Source: Siminovitchia fordii DSM 16014 = CIP 108821
GTDB lineage: Bacteria; Bacillota; Bacilli; Bacillales; Bacillaceae_C
Direction of reading: 5' to 3'
Assembly: GCF_000374565.1 (NCBI RefSeq)
Contig: NZ_KB894700.1
Coordinates: 1-34,385 of the forward strand
Length of the DNA: 34,385 bases
Position 1 is the first letter of the stretch, and every line of letters begins with the position of its first letter. Of the stretch, positions 1 through 9,015 are shown in pieces. The position numbers and the translations under genes are program-made. Below the pieces are notes generated by a model. The model saw only the letters and a list, made by a program, of their open reading frames with translations, had not been told where the DNA came from and ran no database searches.

Positions 1-120
1 TACTCTTCAAATTTGTAGAAATACTCTTCACTTTCCAGAATTACTCTTCGGTTTCCAGAATTACTCTCCACTTTTCAGAAATACTCTTCACTTTCGAAAA
101 TCACTCTCCGCTTTTCGGAC
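1..120 (+). repeat. TACTCTTC tandem array, left fragment
   Basis: Six units of a short tandem repeat with the core TACTCTTC (some TCACTCTC) begin at about 1, 22, 42, 62, 82 and 102, so the spacing is 20-21 bp. Between cores lie variable CT-rich spacers such as ACTTTCCAGAAT. It is the same family and orientation as the large array at 7225-7853. The array is cut by the window start, so its full length is unknown. It is not coding: the period is not a multiple of three. Confidence 0.9.
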
Positions 121-141
121 GCTAGTCGCAATTTCCGCCAC

Positions 142-1494
142 TCACTTCTTCAAAAGCTTCCCCAGAACTTCCCTCTCAACGTTCCTTAGAGCAACTGCAA
201 ATTTTCTGACCAGCTCATCCACTTCTTCCTTTGTAATGGTGAGTGGAGGTGCCAAGATTATCGCATCACCGGTGAGCCCATCTTCTCCCGCATTTGCCGG
301 ATAGACGAGAAGTCCTTCTTCAAAATTGGCCTCAACAATTTTATTGACAATGTCCAACCCACGATCAAAAGTTTTTTTAGTCAACTTATTCTCTACAAAT
401 TCAACGCCTACAAATAAGCCTTTTCCGCGGACGTCACCGATGATTTCACTTTCCTCTGCCAATTCGCGAATTTTTCCTTTCAAATAAGCTCCGTTCACCG
501 CAGAGTTTTCAACAAGGTTATGCTTCTCGATATAATTCAATACAGCCAGAGATGTTGCGGCAGATTGCGGGTTGGCGCTGAATGTATGTCCACTCATGAC
601 AATTTTGGATCCGTTCAGGATTGGCTCCATTACTTTATCGCTGACAACCGCTGCTGCAATTGGTGTATAGCCGGCGCTCATTCCTTTTCCTGTCGCCATG
701 ATGTCGGGTATCACATTAAAGTGCTCCATGCCGAACATTTTTCCGGTTCTGCCCACCCCGGTCATGACTTCATCAGCAATGAATAAAATTTCATACCGAT
801 CGCAAACGTCTTTCATTTTCAGGAAGTATTCATCTGAAGGAGTCAATGCTCCTCCTGCTGCACCGATCATCGGCTCTGCAATGAATGCAGCGATATGATC
901 TTTCCCGACTCTCAAAATCTCTTTCTCCAATTGTTGCGCATAAAAATCATCACATTCCGTTATCGTTCTATGGCCGGCATCCCTGTAATAATAGGGGGCC
1001 GATATAGACGGATAGCTTTCTAGCATCAGTTCAAATCTTTCCCGCCGCTGGATATGCCCCGACATGGATAAAGCCCCCATTGTAATTCCGTGGTAGCTCA
1101 TCCACCTGGATATGATTTTACTTTTTGTTTTCATACCTTTCTCCTGCCAGTATTGGATGGCTATTTTCATAGCTGTTTCTGTTGCTTCAGAACCGCTATT
1201 CACAAAAAAAGACCAGTTTAAATTCCCTGGAGCGATCTCACTGATTTTTTTTGCCAATTGTTCAGCAGCCTCAGTTGTAAACTGTGAGCGGTAAACGAAG
1301 GACACTTTCTTAGATTGCTCTGCCATTGCATCAATGATTTCTTGTACACCGTGTCCAATACTGGCTGTCACGGCTCCGGAAGAACCGTCAATATATTGTT
1401 TTCCTTGGCTGTCATATAAATAGATTCCTTCACCATGTGTGATGGCTGGGTAATGATGATCCAAAACGGGTTTAATGAGATATGTTCTTGTCAT
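142..1494 (-). CDS. Class III PLP-dependent aminotransferase
   Basis: A 450-residue fold-type I aminotransferase of the acetylornithine/omega-amino-acid class, probably transferring an amino group from an omega-amino acid or diamine to a keto acid in the cytosol. Visible marks are the cofactor-phosphate loop NSGSEA near residue 100, the ADEV motif with the pyridine-binding Asp at about 241, and the Schiff-base lysine at about 270 in MATGKGMSAGYTP. I place the start at the ATG ending at 1494: GAGGTG lies six bases upstream, whereas the longer GTG start at 1503 would lie inside that ribosome binding site. It diverges from a PucR-type regulator, which probably controls it. Substrate is undetermined; GABA, beta-alanine or putrescine-like compounds fit the neighbouring ureohydrolases. 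Confidence 0.88.
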   Translation of the reverse strand: MTRTYLIKPVLDHHYPAITHGEGIYLYDSQGKQYIDGSSGAVTASIGHGVQEIIDAMAEQSKKVSFVYRSQFTTEAAEQLAKKISEIAPGNLNWSFFVNSGSEATETAMKIAIQYWQEKGMKTKSKIISRWMSYHGITMGALSMSGHIQRRERFELMLESYPSISAPYYYRDAGHRTITECDDFYAQQLEKEILRVGKDHIAAFIAEPMIGAAGGALTPSDEYFLKMKDVCDRYEILFIADEVMTGVGRTGKMFGMEHFNVIPDIMATGKGMSAGYTPIAAAVVSDKVMEPILNGSKIVMSGHTFSANPQSAATSLAVLNYIEKHNLVENSAVNGAYLKGKIRELAEESEIIGDVRGKGLFVGVEFVENKLTKKTFDRGLDIVNKIVEANFEEGLLVYPANAGEDGLTGDAIILAPPLTITKEEVDELVRKFAVALRNVEREVLGKLLKK

Positions 1495-1640
1495 GATATC
1501 CACCTCAAGTTTAGTAAGCGTTTATTCCACAAAAATGATAATATGTTTATAAGAAAAGTATAGCCGACGCAAAGATGCGGTTCTATTCGACCAAAATGCA
1601 AAAAACTATAGCATTCATTGTACTTTGTGTATAAGAGGGG
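1495..1640. promoter_or_regulatory. Divergent control region, aminotransferase / PucR regulator
   Basis: This 146-bp intergenic region must carry both divergent promoters. A TATACT hexamer on the minus strand (about 1557-1562) is a possible -10 for the aminotransferase, but no good -35 is seen at 17 bp. A short dyad (CCGACGC ... GATGCGG, about 1564-1580) is a candidate regulator site. No confident operator can be assigned. Confidence 0.35.
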
Positions 1641-3296
1641 TTGTTTACAATAGCGATCAGCATTCAAAAAGCACTTCAATTGCCAGTTATGCAAAAAACA
1701 AAATTGGCAGCAGGACATAAGGGAATTGAAAACAATATAAAATGGGTCACCATTGTTGAAGTTTTGGAAGACATCGGCCGGCTGCAGCCAGGAGAATTTT
1801 TGATTACGACAGGATTTGGAATATCTGAAAACGAGGAACAGCTTGAGGTATTTCATAAGTTGCTAAGGTCTAAACTTCTGTCGGGAATCGCCATCTATAC
1901 GAGCTTTTATATGAAAGAAATTCCAGCCAGTTTTATTGAGCTGGCCAACGAAAATGATCTGCCGTTGATTGAAATTCCAACTGACATCAATTTTTCGGAA
2001 ATCACAAAAGCCATGCTCGAACAGATTGTCAATAACCAAATGCATCTGCTGGAACAGGCCGAACATATCCACCGCGAATTAACAAACCTCATATTAAACG
2101 ACCAAAGTTTAACTGAAGTAACCAAGCGGCTATCACAATTGACAAGTTCACACATTGTCATCTTTAACGAATTTTACGATACGATTTACACAAACGAAGA
2201 CGAAGGAATGATGTTCAATCAAACCTCTTTCTCTATGAATGGTAATAAAATTGATATCTCCAAATATCTAATATCAAGCCTAAAAAGAGAATCCAAAGTG
2301 AACTTTACGTTTGAGAAACACATTTCCACCGTTTATCCGATCATTGCAAAGCAATCGTGTTACGGTTGGATTGTCATGACAAAACAGGAGTCATCATGGC
2401 AAGAGCTGGACGACATCGCAATCGAGCAGGCCGCTCCCATCTATGCAATGGAATTTTTAAAAAAGCAGGCGATTGAAGAGACCCAGTTGCGGATCCAGAG
2501 TAATTTTCTCGAGGACATTTTCAACAAGAATTATATAAATGATAGAGTCATCATTGACCATGGATTAAAACTTGATTATGACCTTACTTTAAATCAGTCC
2601 GTTTTTCACCTGGCTTTCAAACATCCTGAAGATATAGATGCGAATTTGATTGACAGGCTGTACCATTTGACCGATCAGATTCTTGGTCAAAAAAAGAAGC
2701 AGCATTTGATTCAAACAAAACTAAATTCCATCATCTTTTTGACGAATGCCACAGGAGAAAACAAGGAGGAAAAGTATAAACATACGATCAACCTTGCTAG
2801 GGATTTATTGAAAAATTGGACGTACTATTTTCCAAAGGTGGATTTGATCATAGGAATCGGAAAAGATTACGATCAAGTAAATGATTTGGGTAAAAGTGCC
2901 CGAGAGGCGCATTATGCGGTTAAATTAAATGGTCTGATCAGCAAAAATATAAATATTGTCCATTATGAAGATTTAGGAATGTACGATCTTCTGCTGGAAA
3001 TGGAACGCTCAGGGATTGACTTGACATCCATTTATGAGCAGCATATCAGCGGCCTTCTAAGTGATAAGGACAAAGATATTGATTTGATTGAAACGCTGGA
3101 CAGTTATTTTAAAAATAACCAAAGCATCCAAAAAGCGGCGCAAGAATTGTATATTCATAGACATACATTGAGATACAGGCTGAATCAGATTGAAATCAGG
3201 ACGGGGCTGGACATCAAATCCACGGAGGACCTGCTAAAGCTGCAGCTTGGTGTCATGGCGTATAAGTTAGTGCATCTATTGAAAAAAGAGCCGTGA
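1641..3296 (+). CDS. PucR-family transcriptional regulator
   Basis: A ~550-residue cytosolic regulator of the PucR/CdaR class. The N-terminal ~130 residues match the PucR sensory domain (IQKALQLPVM, then GEFLITTGFGI). A middle region at ~300-430 resembles the degenerate GGDEF-like domain. The C-terminus (about 485-545) is the PucR-type helix-turn-helix with the hallmark HRHTLRYRLNQIE. Such proteins usually activate nitrogen-compound catabolism genes in response to a pathway metabolite. Divergence from the aminotransferase gene makes that the likely target. The start is uncertain: the TTG at 1641 directly abuts the ribosome binding site AGAGGGG (1634-1640), so a non-standard in-frame ATA (1650) or ATC (1656) would be better spaced. 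Confidence 0.88.
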   Translation: MFTIAISIQKALQLPVMQKTKLAAGHKGIENNIKWVTIVEVLEDIGRLQPGEFLITTGFGISENEEQLEVFHKLLRSKLLSGIAIYTSFYMKEIPASFIELANENDLPLIEIPTDINFSEITKAMLEQIVNNQMHLLEQAEHIHRELTNLILNDQSLTEVTKRLSQLTSSHIVIFNEFYDTIYTNEDEGMMFNQTSFSMNGNKIDISKYLISSLKRESKVNFTFEKHISTVYPIIAKQSCYGWIVMTKQESSWQELDDIAIEQAAPIYAMEFLKKQAIEETQLRIQSNFLEDIFNKNYINDRVIIDHGLKLDYDLTLNQSVFHLAFKHPEDIDANLIDRLYHLTDQILGQKKKQHLIQTKLNSIIFLTNATGENKEEKYKHTINLARDLLKNWTYYFPKVDLIIGIGKDYDQVNDLGKSAREAHYAVKLNGLISKNINIVHYEDLGMYDLLLEMERSGIDLTSIYEQHISGLLSDKDKDIDLIETLDSYFKNNQSIQKAAQELYIHRHTLRYRLNQIEIRTGLDIKSTEDLLKLQLGVMAYKLVHLLKKEP

Positions 3297-3306
3297 TGGC
3301 TCTTTT
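3284..3306. terminator. Bidirectional terminator overlapping the regulator stop
   Basis: A perfect nine-base-pair hairpin (AAAAGAGCC, loop GTGAT, GGCTCTTTT) lies between the convergent PucR gene and ABC importer operon. The loop contains the regulator's TGA stop codon. A-tracts and T-tracts flank both arms, so it can work in both directions. Confidence 0.8.
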
Positions 3307-3313
3307 CCCGTTC

Positions 3314-4096
3314 TTACTTTGAAATGTCTTCTCCAAAGTACTTCTCGCTGATTTCACCGTATTTTCCATTCTCTTTAAGCGTTTCTAAAGCTTTATTTAC
3401 ATCTTCCAACAGTTTTTCATCTTCTTTTCTGATAGCTATTCCCATTTGATCAAGATAAATTGGTTCACCGACTTTTTTGATTTTCAAATCGTTTTCTTTG
3501 ATTGCATACATTCCGACAAGCTGGTCAGTAATGACAGCATCTAAACGGCCTTTTACCATCAAATCTTGCAGTGCAGTCACGTCACTGTCATAAGTTTTTA
3601 CATCGTCGGTATATTCTTTTGCATTTTCTTCAAACGTGCTGGATACAACGACGCCGATTCTTTTATCTTTCAAGTCATCAACACTTTTAATAGAGTTATT
3701 GTCTTCACTCACGAAGACTTGCGCACCTGATTCATAGTAAGGCTCAGTAAAATTGACTTCCTTCAATCTTTCATCAGTAATCGCCATGCTTCCTATAATC
3801 GCATGGAACTTATCCGCTTGCAACGCAGCGATGATCGTTTGCCAAGGGTTCGTGACAGGCTTGGGTTCCATTCCGAGTTCTTCCGCAATGGCTGTTCCAA
3901 TCTCTACATCGAAACCGACAAGTTTATTATTGTCAGAGTAGTTGAATGGCGGATACAGGCCACTTGATGCAAAAACAAACTCCCCTCCTTTTTTCTCCCC
4001 GCTGGCTGCTGTTTCTTTTTCCTTTGACCCACATGCAGCTAAAAAACTCACCAACATCAAACTCATCACTAAAACATAAACTGACTTTTTCAACAT
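3314..4096 (-). CDS. Amino-acid ABC transporter substrate-binding lipoprotein
   Basis: A 260-residue family 3 solute-binding protein. The signal peptide ends in the lipobox LAAC with the lipidated Cys at residue 22, so it should be anchored outside the membrane. The mature part shows the family pattern: YPPFNY, then GFDVEIGTAIAEELG, then the TDERLKEVNFTEPYY segment whose Arg binds the ligand carboxylate. It delivers a polar amino acid or related compound to the permease and ATPase encoded just upstream. The start follows an AGGGGGGG ribosome binding site. It is last in a three-gene minus-strand operon and ends at a shared terminator. Ligand cannot be told from sequence. Confidence 0.93.
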   Translation of the reverse strand: MLKKSVYVLVMSLMLVSFLAACGSKEKETAASGEKKGGEFVFASSGLYPPFNYSDNNKLVGFDVEIGTAIAEELGMEPKPVTNPWQTIIAALQADKFHAIIGSMAITDERLKEVNFTEPYYESGAQVFVSEDNNSIKSVDDLKDKRIGVVVSSTFEENAKEYTDDVKTYDSDVTALQDLMVKGRLDAVITDQLVGMYAIKENDLKIKKVGEPIYLDQMGIAIRKEDEKLLEDVNKALETLKENGKYGEISEKYFGEDISK

Positions 4097-4112
4097 GATT
4101 CCCCCCCTGTTT

Positions 4113-4835
4113 TTATAAAACTTTTCCTAAAAACTGTCTGGCTTTCTCACTTTGAGGATTTGTAAAAAATTGCTCAGGAGTACTTTCTTCGGCGATGACT
4201 CCGTTATCCAGAAATACAATTCGATCAGCCACCTCCCGTGCAAATCCCATTTCATGAGTTACAACTACCATCGTCATACCTTCCTGGGCAAGTTCCTTCA
4301 TAACATTCAATACTTCCCCAACCAATTCTGGATCCAGCGCAGAAGTAGGCTCATCAAATAATAAAGCGCGAGGATTCATCGCCAATGAGCGGGCAATCGC
4401 CACTCTTTGCTTCTGCCCCCCGGACAGCTTTTCTGGATACACGTGAGCCTTGTCGGCCAGCCCGACTTTTTCCAGCAGCTCCATCCCTTGCTGAATCGCT
4501 TCTTCCCTTTCCAACTTCCGGACAATAATCGGTGCTTCGATGATGTTTTCAATCACTGTTTTATGAGGAAACAAATTGAAATGCTGAAACACCATGCCAA
4601 TATCCTCTCTAACCTTGTTCAGCTTTATATGTACAGGGTCGACTTTCGTATCCTCAAACCAAATTTCCCCTTCGTCCTTTACTTCCAAATAATTTAAGCA
4701 TCGAAGAAGAGTGCTTTTTCCCGACCCGCTCGCCCCAAGAATGACAACAACTTCCTTACTCTTAACCTCTAAATCTATCCCCTTTAGGACATGCAAATCC
4801 TTAAAATATTTATGTAAATTTTTTACTTTTATCAT
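4113..4835 (-). CDS. Amino-acid ABC transporter ATP-binding protein
   Basis: A 240-residue GlnQ/HisP-type ATPase that powers the importer. Visible are Walker [13 protein letters not shown]-loop region [12 protein letters not shown], signature LSGGQKQR, Walker [13 protein letters not shown] and the H-loop in [10 protein letters not shown] start it at the ATG ending at 4835, which gives the standard [11 protein letters not shown] beginning and has GGGAGAG six bases upstream; the longer frame to 4898 runs inside the permease gene. Only one base separates the permease stop from this start, so the two are translationally coupled. It precedes the binding-protein gene by 16 bases. Confidence 0.95.
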   Translation of the reverse strand: MIKVKNLHKYFKDLHVLKGIDLEVKSKEVVVILGASGSGKSTLLRCLNYLEVKDEGEIWFEDTKVDPVHIKLNKVREDIGMVFQHFNLFPHKTVIENIIEAPIIVRKLEREEAIQQGMELLEKVGLADKAHVYPEKLSGGQKQRVAIARSLAMNPRALLFDEPTSALDPELVGEVLNVMKELAQEGMTMVVVTHEMGFAREVADRIVFLDNGVIAEESTPEQFFTNPQSEKARQFLGKVL

Positions 4836-4836
4836 T

Positions 4837-5493
4837 TTATACTCTCCCTGTGTCCAGCCTTTTTTCAATTTTGTTCGTAATAAGTGTGAAAATGACAATT
4901 AGAACCAAGTAATAAATCCCTGCAATCGTATAAAATTCCAATTGTCTGAAGGTCGCGGCTGCCTGACTCATAGAAAGGTTGAATATCTCTGTGATTCCGA
5001 TGAATGCGACAAGAGATGAGTCTTTCAACCCGATAATGAACTGGTTGCCAAGGGCAGGAATGGAACGCTTGAACGCCTGTGGGAAAATAATCCTTCTCAT
5101 AGCCTGCTTTTTTGTCATGCCCAATGATTCAGCGGCTTCCATTTGCCCTTTATCAATTGATTGGATGGCTCCCCTGAAAATTTCCGCAATATACGCCCCG
5201 CTGTGAATAGCAAGCGCAATGGCCCCCGCCCAAAATGCGGACAACACAACAATCTGCGTTATTCCGAAATACAGCCACATGATTTGAACGATCAGCGGTG
5301 TCCCGCGGATAACCCCTATATAAAGATTTGCAATCCAGGAAAGGATCTTCTTATTGGACAGTTTCATCAATGCCACGAACAACCCGATGATGCTCGCCAT
5401 GATCAGTGAAACAATCGTGATTTGCAGAGTAACCAAAGCGGCGTTCATAAAACCGCTGAAAGTCGAAATTAAACTATCCATAAATTGTCCCAT
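4837..5493 (-). CDS. Amino-acid ABC transporter permease
   Basis: A 218-residue HisM/GlnP-type inner-membrane permease, first gene of the importer operon. It has about five membrane segments and the conserved cytoplasmic EAA loop ([20 protein letters not shown], ~residues 140-160) that docks on the ATPase. The ATG follows AAAGGGTG. Length and motif order are normal for a polar amino-acid uptake permease, which probably works as a homodimer because only one permease gene is present. Confidence 0.94.
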   Translation of the reverse strand: MGQFMDSLISTFSGFMNAALVTLQITIVSLIMASIIGLFVALMKLSNKKILSWIANLYIGVIRGTPLIVQIMWLYFGITQIVVLSAFWAGAIALAIHSGAYIAEIFRGAIQSIDKGQMEAAESLGMTKKQAMRRIIFPQAFKRSIPALGNQFIIGLKDSSLVAFIGITEIFNLSMSQAAATFRQLEFYTIAGIYYLVLIVIFTLITNKIEKRLDTGRV

Positions 5494-5731
5494 TAGTACA
5501 ACACCCTTTGCTTTTTTTCAAGACTTCAGAAAGCCCTTACACTAGAATCTATCAACTTAAGCCTAGAACATATTTATATATTAACAATAAGATGACAGCG
5601 ATTTCATTATCCAATTCATTATAATGTCGGAAGTCTTTTTATACGTGTTGTATAAATGGGATGGATGTAGATGGAAATTGGAAGAAACTTGGAATCATTT
5701 TTGGGATCTGTGAAAGTAACTGTGATGAGTT
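5494..5731. other. Intergenic region upstream of the ABC importer operon
   Basis: About 240 AT-rich bases with no convincing ORF. They should hold the operon promoter (reading leftwards). A TATAAT occurs on the minus strand near 5621-5626, but no matching -35 was found, so I do not call a promoter. The right edge runs into the tandem array. Confidence 0.4.
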
Positions 5732-6027
5732 AAGAGTATTTCCTTGATTCTGAAGAGTATCTGGGAAAAAGGGAAGAGTATTTCCTTGGATCTGGAGAGT
5801 ATCTGGGAAAAGGGAAGAGTATTTCCTTGGATCTGGAGAGTATCTTAGAAAAGGGAAGAGTATTCCTTGATTCTGAAGAGTATCTGGGAAAAGGGAAGAG
5901 TATTTCCTTGATTCTGAAGAGTAATTTCTTAAAACTTAAGAGTATTTCCGAAAACTGAAGAGTACTTGAACAAAGTTAAGAGATTCCCAACAACACCGAA
6001 GAGATTTTTCCAATAGTCGGGAGGATT
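5732..6027 (-). repeat. TACTCTTC tandem array, inverted orientation
   Basis: On the plus strand this reads as repeated GAAGAGTAT, i.e. the reverse complement of the core in the arrays at 1-120 and 7225-7853. GAGTA starts at 5734, 5755, 5776, 5797, 5817, 5838, 5858, 5878, 5898 and 5919, spacing 20-21. Two spacers alternate, TTCCTTGGATCTG and CTGGGAAAAGG, giving a ~41-bp dimer unit. After about 5930 the units decay. It lies just upstream of the NERD-domain gene and is inverted relative to the array downstream of it. Confidence 0.9.
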
Positions 6028-6150
6028 CCAAGCGAAAGTTATTCTAGAAAGATCCCTTCTAAAGTCCAAAGTAGGTCAAAACCCCGTAAAATAGAGGATT
6101 TTACCGAAATTCGTCGAATTGTTTCATTATAAATCAAATGAGGTGGTTCA

Positions 6151-7128
6151 ATGATTAAAAAGTTCAGGAAAGTCCCTTTAATAATACTAATAATGGAAGC
6201 ACTATTAAGAAGAATTCATCCAAACCATCCGAGTAAGGCCCAGATTGAGGAGGAATTAAGATTTAGGAAGGCAGGTTACCGCGGGGAGTTGTCCCTTGAC
6301 TACCATATGTCACAGTTGCCTCAAAACGAACATTTTATCCTCCATGACCTCCGGCTCCCCCTCTGGAATAATACTTTTTTCCAAATAGACTCTCTCCTAT
6401 TATCGAGACGTTATTTTACAAATTACGAAGTGAAAAACCATTCCGGTACATTGACATTCGAGGAGCAACAGATGCTCCAAACGTATGAAGGACGAACCGA
6501 ATCTTATCCCAATCCTATTACTCAGGCGGAGAACCAGCAATACCATTTGGAAAATTTGATCAGTAAAAATCTTGATATTGTTCTTCCCGGCACCTCGTTT
6601 GTGGTTGTCACGAACCCTTCATCCATTGTCAAATTCGATCCCCAATATGAGCAAATCGCCAGTCAAAAAGTAATACGCGTAGGTGCTATTCGTCAAAATT
6701 CCGAGTTGTTTTGGAAAAAACATCAAGAGCACCTCATATCTTACACTGACCTTCAAAAGATTTCCCAGCTCTTAATAAAACTTGATACTCCTTTAAAACC
6801 CGATATTTTACAAGAGTTTCGAGTCGATAAATGTGATATTCACCCAGGAGTATATTGTGATAAATGCAAGTGCCTGTCCATGCTAAGGGGGTATGGCACT
6901 TGGAAATGCAAAAGATGTGGCTTTACAGATAAAATGGCACACGTTCAGGCTTTGAATGATTACCTTCTATTGATTGGAAATACCATTACAAATTCACAAC
7001 TCCGCTTTTTTCTACAAATCAACTCCATTACTGTTGCCACCCAGCTGTTAGGATCACTGAATTTGTCCTTTGAAGGAACCTTTAAAGATAGAAAATATCA
7101 TTTATCATTAGAAGCGTTAAAAAAGTAG
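6151..7128 (+). CDS. NERD-domain (nuclease-related) protein with zinc ribbon
   Basis: A 325-residue protein. Residues ~45-150 match the NERD domain: FQID (Asp ~80) followed by YEVKNHSG (Glu ~93, Lys ~95), a pattern like the D...ExK centre of restriction-type nucleases. Residues 236-256 form a CxxC...CxxC zinc ribbon (YCDKCK and WKCKRCG). The short hydrophobic N-terminus (PLIILIMEALL) may be a weak membrane contact. The ATG has AGGTGG upstream. NERD proteins are thought to act on nucleic acids, but most are uncharacterised. It stands alone, flanked on both sides by inverted copies of the same tandem array. Nuclease activity is inferred only. Confidence 0.85.
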   Translation: MIKKFRKVPLIILIMEALLRRIHPNHPSKAQIEEELRFRKAGYRGELSLDYHMSQLPQNEHFILHDLRLPLWNNTFFQIDSLLLSRRYFTNYEVKNHSGTLTFEEQQMLQTYEGRTESYPNPITQAENQQYHLENLISKNLDIVLPGTSFVVVTNPSSIVKFDPQYEQIASQKVIRVGAIRQNSELFWKKHQEHLISYTDLQKISQLLIKLDTPLKPDILQEFRVDKCDIHPGVYCDKCKCLSMLRGYGTWKCKRCGFTDKMAHVQALNDYLLLIGNTITNSQLRFFLQINSITVATQLLGSLNLSFEGTFKDRKYHLSLEALKK

Positions 7129-7224
7129 GTTTAATAAAAACGAAATGGCAACACGGACGCGAGGTAACACTTTGAAAAAGAGGACAACATTCGTCGAAAT
7201 CGAGAAAAATCTACAAACGAGGGA

Positions 7225-7853
7225 TACTCTTAAGATTTTTGAAAATACTCTTCGCTTTCCAGAATTACTCTTCGAATTTAGGAGAATACTCTTCGCTTTC
7301 CAGGAATACTCTTCAAATTTAGGGAAATACTCTTCTCTTTCGAGGGTTACTCTTCGAATTTAGGAGAATACTCTTCGCTTTCCAGAATTACTCTTCAAAT
7401 TTAGAGAAATACCCTTCTCTTTCGAGGGTTACTCTTCGAATTTAGGAGAAGGCTCTTCGCTTTCCAGAAATACTCTTCGAATTTAGGAGAAGGCTCTTCG
7501 CTTTCCAGAAATACTCTTCGAATTTAGGAGAATACTCTTCGCTTTCCAGAATTACTCTTCGAATTCAGGAGAAGGCTCTTCGCTTTCCAGAATTACTCTT
7601 CAAATTTAGGAGAATACTCTTCGCTTTCATGAAATACTCTTGAGATTTTGGATATACTCTTCTCTCTCCAGAGATACTCTTCGAATTTAGGAGAATACTC
7701 TTCGCTTTCCAGAATTACTCTTCGAATTTAGGAGAATACTCTTCGCTTTCCAGAAATACTCTTCAAATTTAGGGAAATACCCTTCTCTTTCGAGGGTTAC
7801 TCTTCGAATTTAGGAGAATACTCTTCGCTTTCCAGGAATACTCTCGGCTTTGA
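7225..7853 (+). repeat. TACTCTTC tandem array, ~30 units
   Basis: A long, regular array: TACTCTTC starts at 7225, 7246, 7266, 7287, 7307, 7328, 7348, 7369, 7389, 7410, 7430 and so on, alternating 21 and 20 bp. The dimer is a 21-bp unit with spacer GAATTTAGGAGAA plus a 20-bp unit with spacer GCTTTCCAGAA. Some cores are GGCTCTTC or TACCCTTC. The period (41 bp) is not a multiple of three, so the ORFs running through it are accidental. The plus strand is pyrimidine-rich in each core. No inverted CRISPR-type repeat or unique spacers are present. Confidence 0.92.
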
Positions 7854-7858
7854 AAAAA

Positions 7859-8068
7859 TTAATAAAGAGATACTTCTGTAAAAACCGAGCCACCAGGTTC
7901 TGCTCTCCTATTTTCCGGTGTAATTTGTACTGCTGTCTTTAAGGGGGGATTAGAACAGATACATACTCTTGTATTCGGAGAAAAAGTGAAGAAAATACCT
8001 ACAGGCCTTTTATGACCAGAGCCTGATTCAATCTCAGGAACACTTGCGAGACCGTCCTCATCATTCAA
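7859..8068 (-). CDS. Unrecognised 69-residue ORF, doubtful
   Basis: An open frame beginning with TTG and lacking a clear ribosome binding site. The product has a plausible composition (PVGIFFTF, TPENRRAEPGGSVF) but I recognise no family. It could be the tail of a decayed gene next to the array. The rest of 7854-8272 shows nothing else I can support. Confidence 0.25.
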   Translation of the reverse strand: MNDEDGLASVPEIESGSGHKRPVGIFFTFSPNTRVCICSNPPLKTAVQITPENRRAEPGGSVFTEVSLY

Positions 8069-8272
8069 ATGTATTACTTTCTATCGTAGACTTCCTCAAT
8101 TTTTCCTATATCTGCTCATATCTTCTTCATCTAGTTGAGCCCATGACCTCCCGCTAATGCCTATAAATCAGCGGTAATATTAGATCCGAGCGACCGCTCA
8201 ACTCACGCAAACTGTATTAATTTTATGAATCGCAAAGTCACAAACCCGTAAGCAACACATCCTGATTAGGTA

Positions 8273-8725
8273 TTATTCTTTCCGGAGTTCTTCACTTGGT
8301 AAAATGACGCGCCTGGCCACAGGTGAGTCCAATATAATAGATGTCCTGGTATTGCCGTAAGGGACTAGCCTTTCAATCAACTGCGTTAATTCATCCATTC
8401 CATTAAATGCTGCTTTTATATAGTAATGTACATGTCCTGTCGCCTTGTGACATTCAAGGACATCGGGTTCGTGCGCAATCATTTGCTCGAACTCGGTAAG
8501 AGATATCCGTATTTCACTTAATTCAATCATGACCAATAACTTTCTTCCAACTGCTGAAGGTGAAACCTGGGCATAAAACCCTTCAATGATGCCTCTTTCT
8601 TGAAGCCGCTTTAGTCGTTCTGCCACACTTGGACGGCTGAGGGCCAACTTTTTTGACATTTCGCTGATTGACATCCTACCGTCTGATTGCAGTAACCTGA
8701 TTAAATTAATATCCACTTGATCCAA
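8273..8725 (-). CDS. Lrp/AsnC-family transcriptional regulator
   Basis: A 150-residue regulator with the usual two-part layout. Residues 1-55 form the helix-turn-helix (LLQSDGRMSISEMSKKLALS, then RPSVAERLKRLQERGII). Residues ~65-140 form the ligand-binding RAM domain that oligomerises and senses amino acids. It starts with TTG, with GGGAG ten bases upstream. It diverges from the transporter and ureohydrolase genes at 9016-11109, so it probably regulates them and itself in response to an amino acid or product of that pathway. Confidence 0.9.
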   Translation of the reverse strand: MDQVDINLIRLLQSDGRMSISEMSKKLALSRPSVAERLKRLQERGIIEGFYAQVSPSAVGRKLLVMIELSEIRISLTEFEQMIAHEPDVLECHKATGHVHYYIKAAFNGMDELTQLIERLVPYGNTRTSIILDSPVARRVILPSEELRKE

Positions 8726-8949
8726 CTTTCACGCACTCCCTTCAGAATGAACGATATTCGAAGTAAATTTATTCAAAACAAAATTATATAACGCCAAACA
8801 ACTTCACTTTGGTATATAAATCAACATTAAATTATTCTATTATTATATTCAAGAATTCATTGTTTGAAAAATATAAATTGAGAACTGAAAGACTTAGAGT
8901 TGAAGTATTGTCAAAAAAGGTAAATAAGGCTTGTCCTTGTTTGGTTTTG

Positions 8950-8965
8950 CTTTCCAACCGGAAAG
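8950..8965. promoter_or_regulatory. Inverted repeat in the Lrp / transporter intergenic region
   Basis: CTTTCC-AACC-GGAAAG is a perfect six-base inverted repeat about 50 bases upstream of the transporter start, in the 290-bp divergent region. A weak TTGATT ... TAATAT promoter (15-bp spacing, ~8970-8996) follows it. The repeat is a candidate operator for the adjacent Lrp-type regulator. Confidence 0.35.
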
Positions 8966-9015
8966 TAAATTGATTCACGAATAATTTTCATAATATTCCA
9001 GGAAGAGAGGTTATC

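Noticed and set aside
1491-1856. Minus-strand ORF of 121 codons overlapping the regulator start
   Set aside because: It lies across the divergent promoter region and antisense to a clear PucR domain, with cysteine-rich random composition and no ribosome binding site.
7225-7853. CRISPR array
   Set aside because: The conserved core is only 8 bases, the spacers are of two alternating similar types rather than unique, the period is 20-21 bp, and there are no cas genes.
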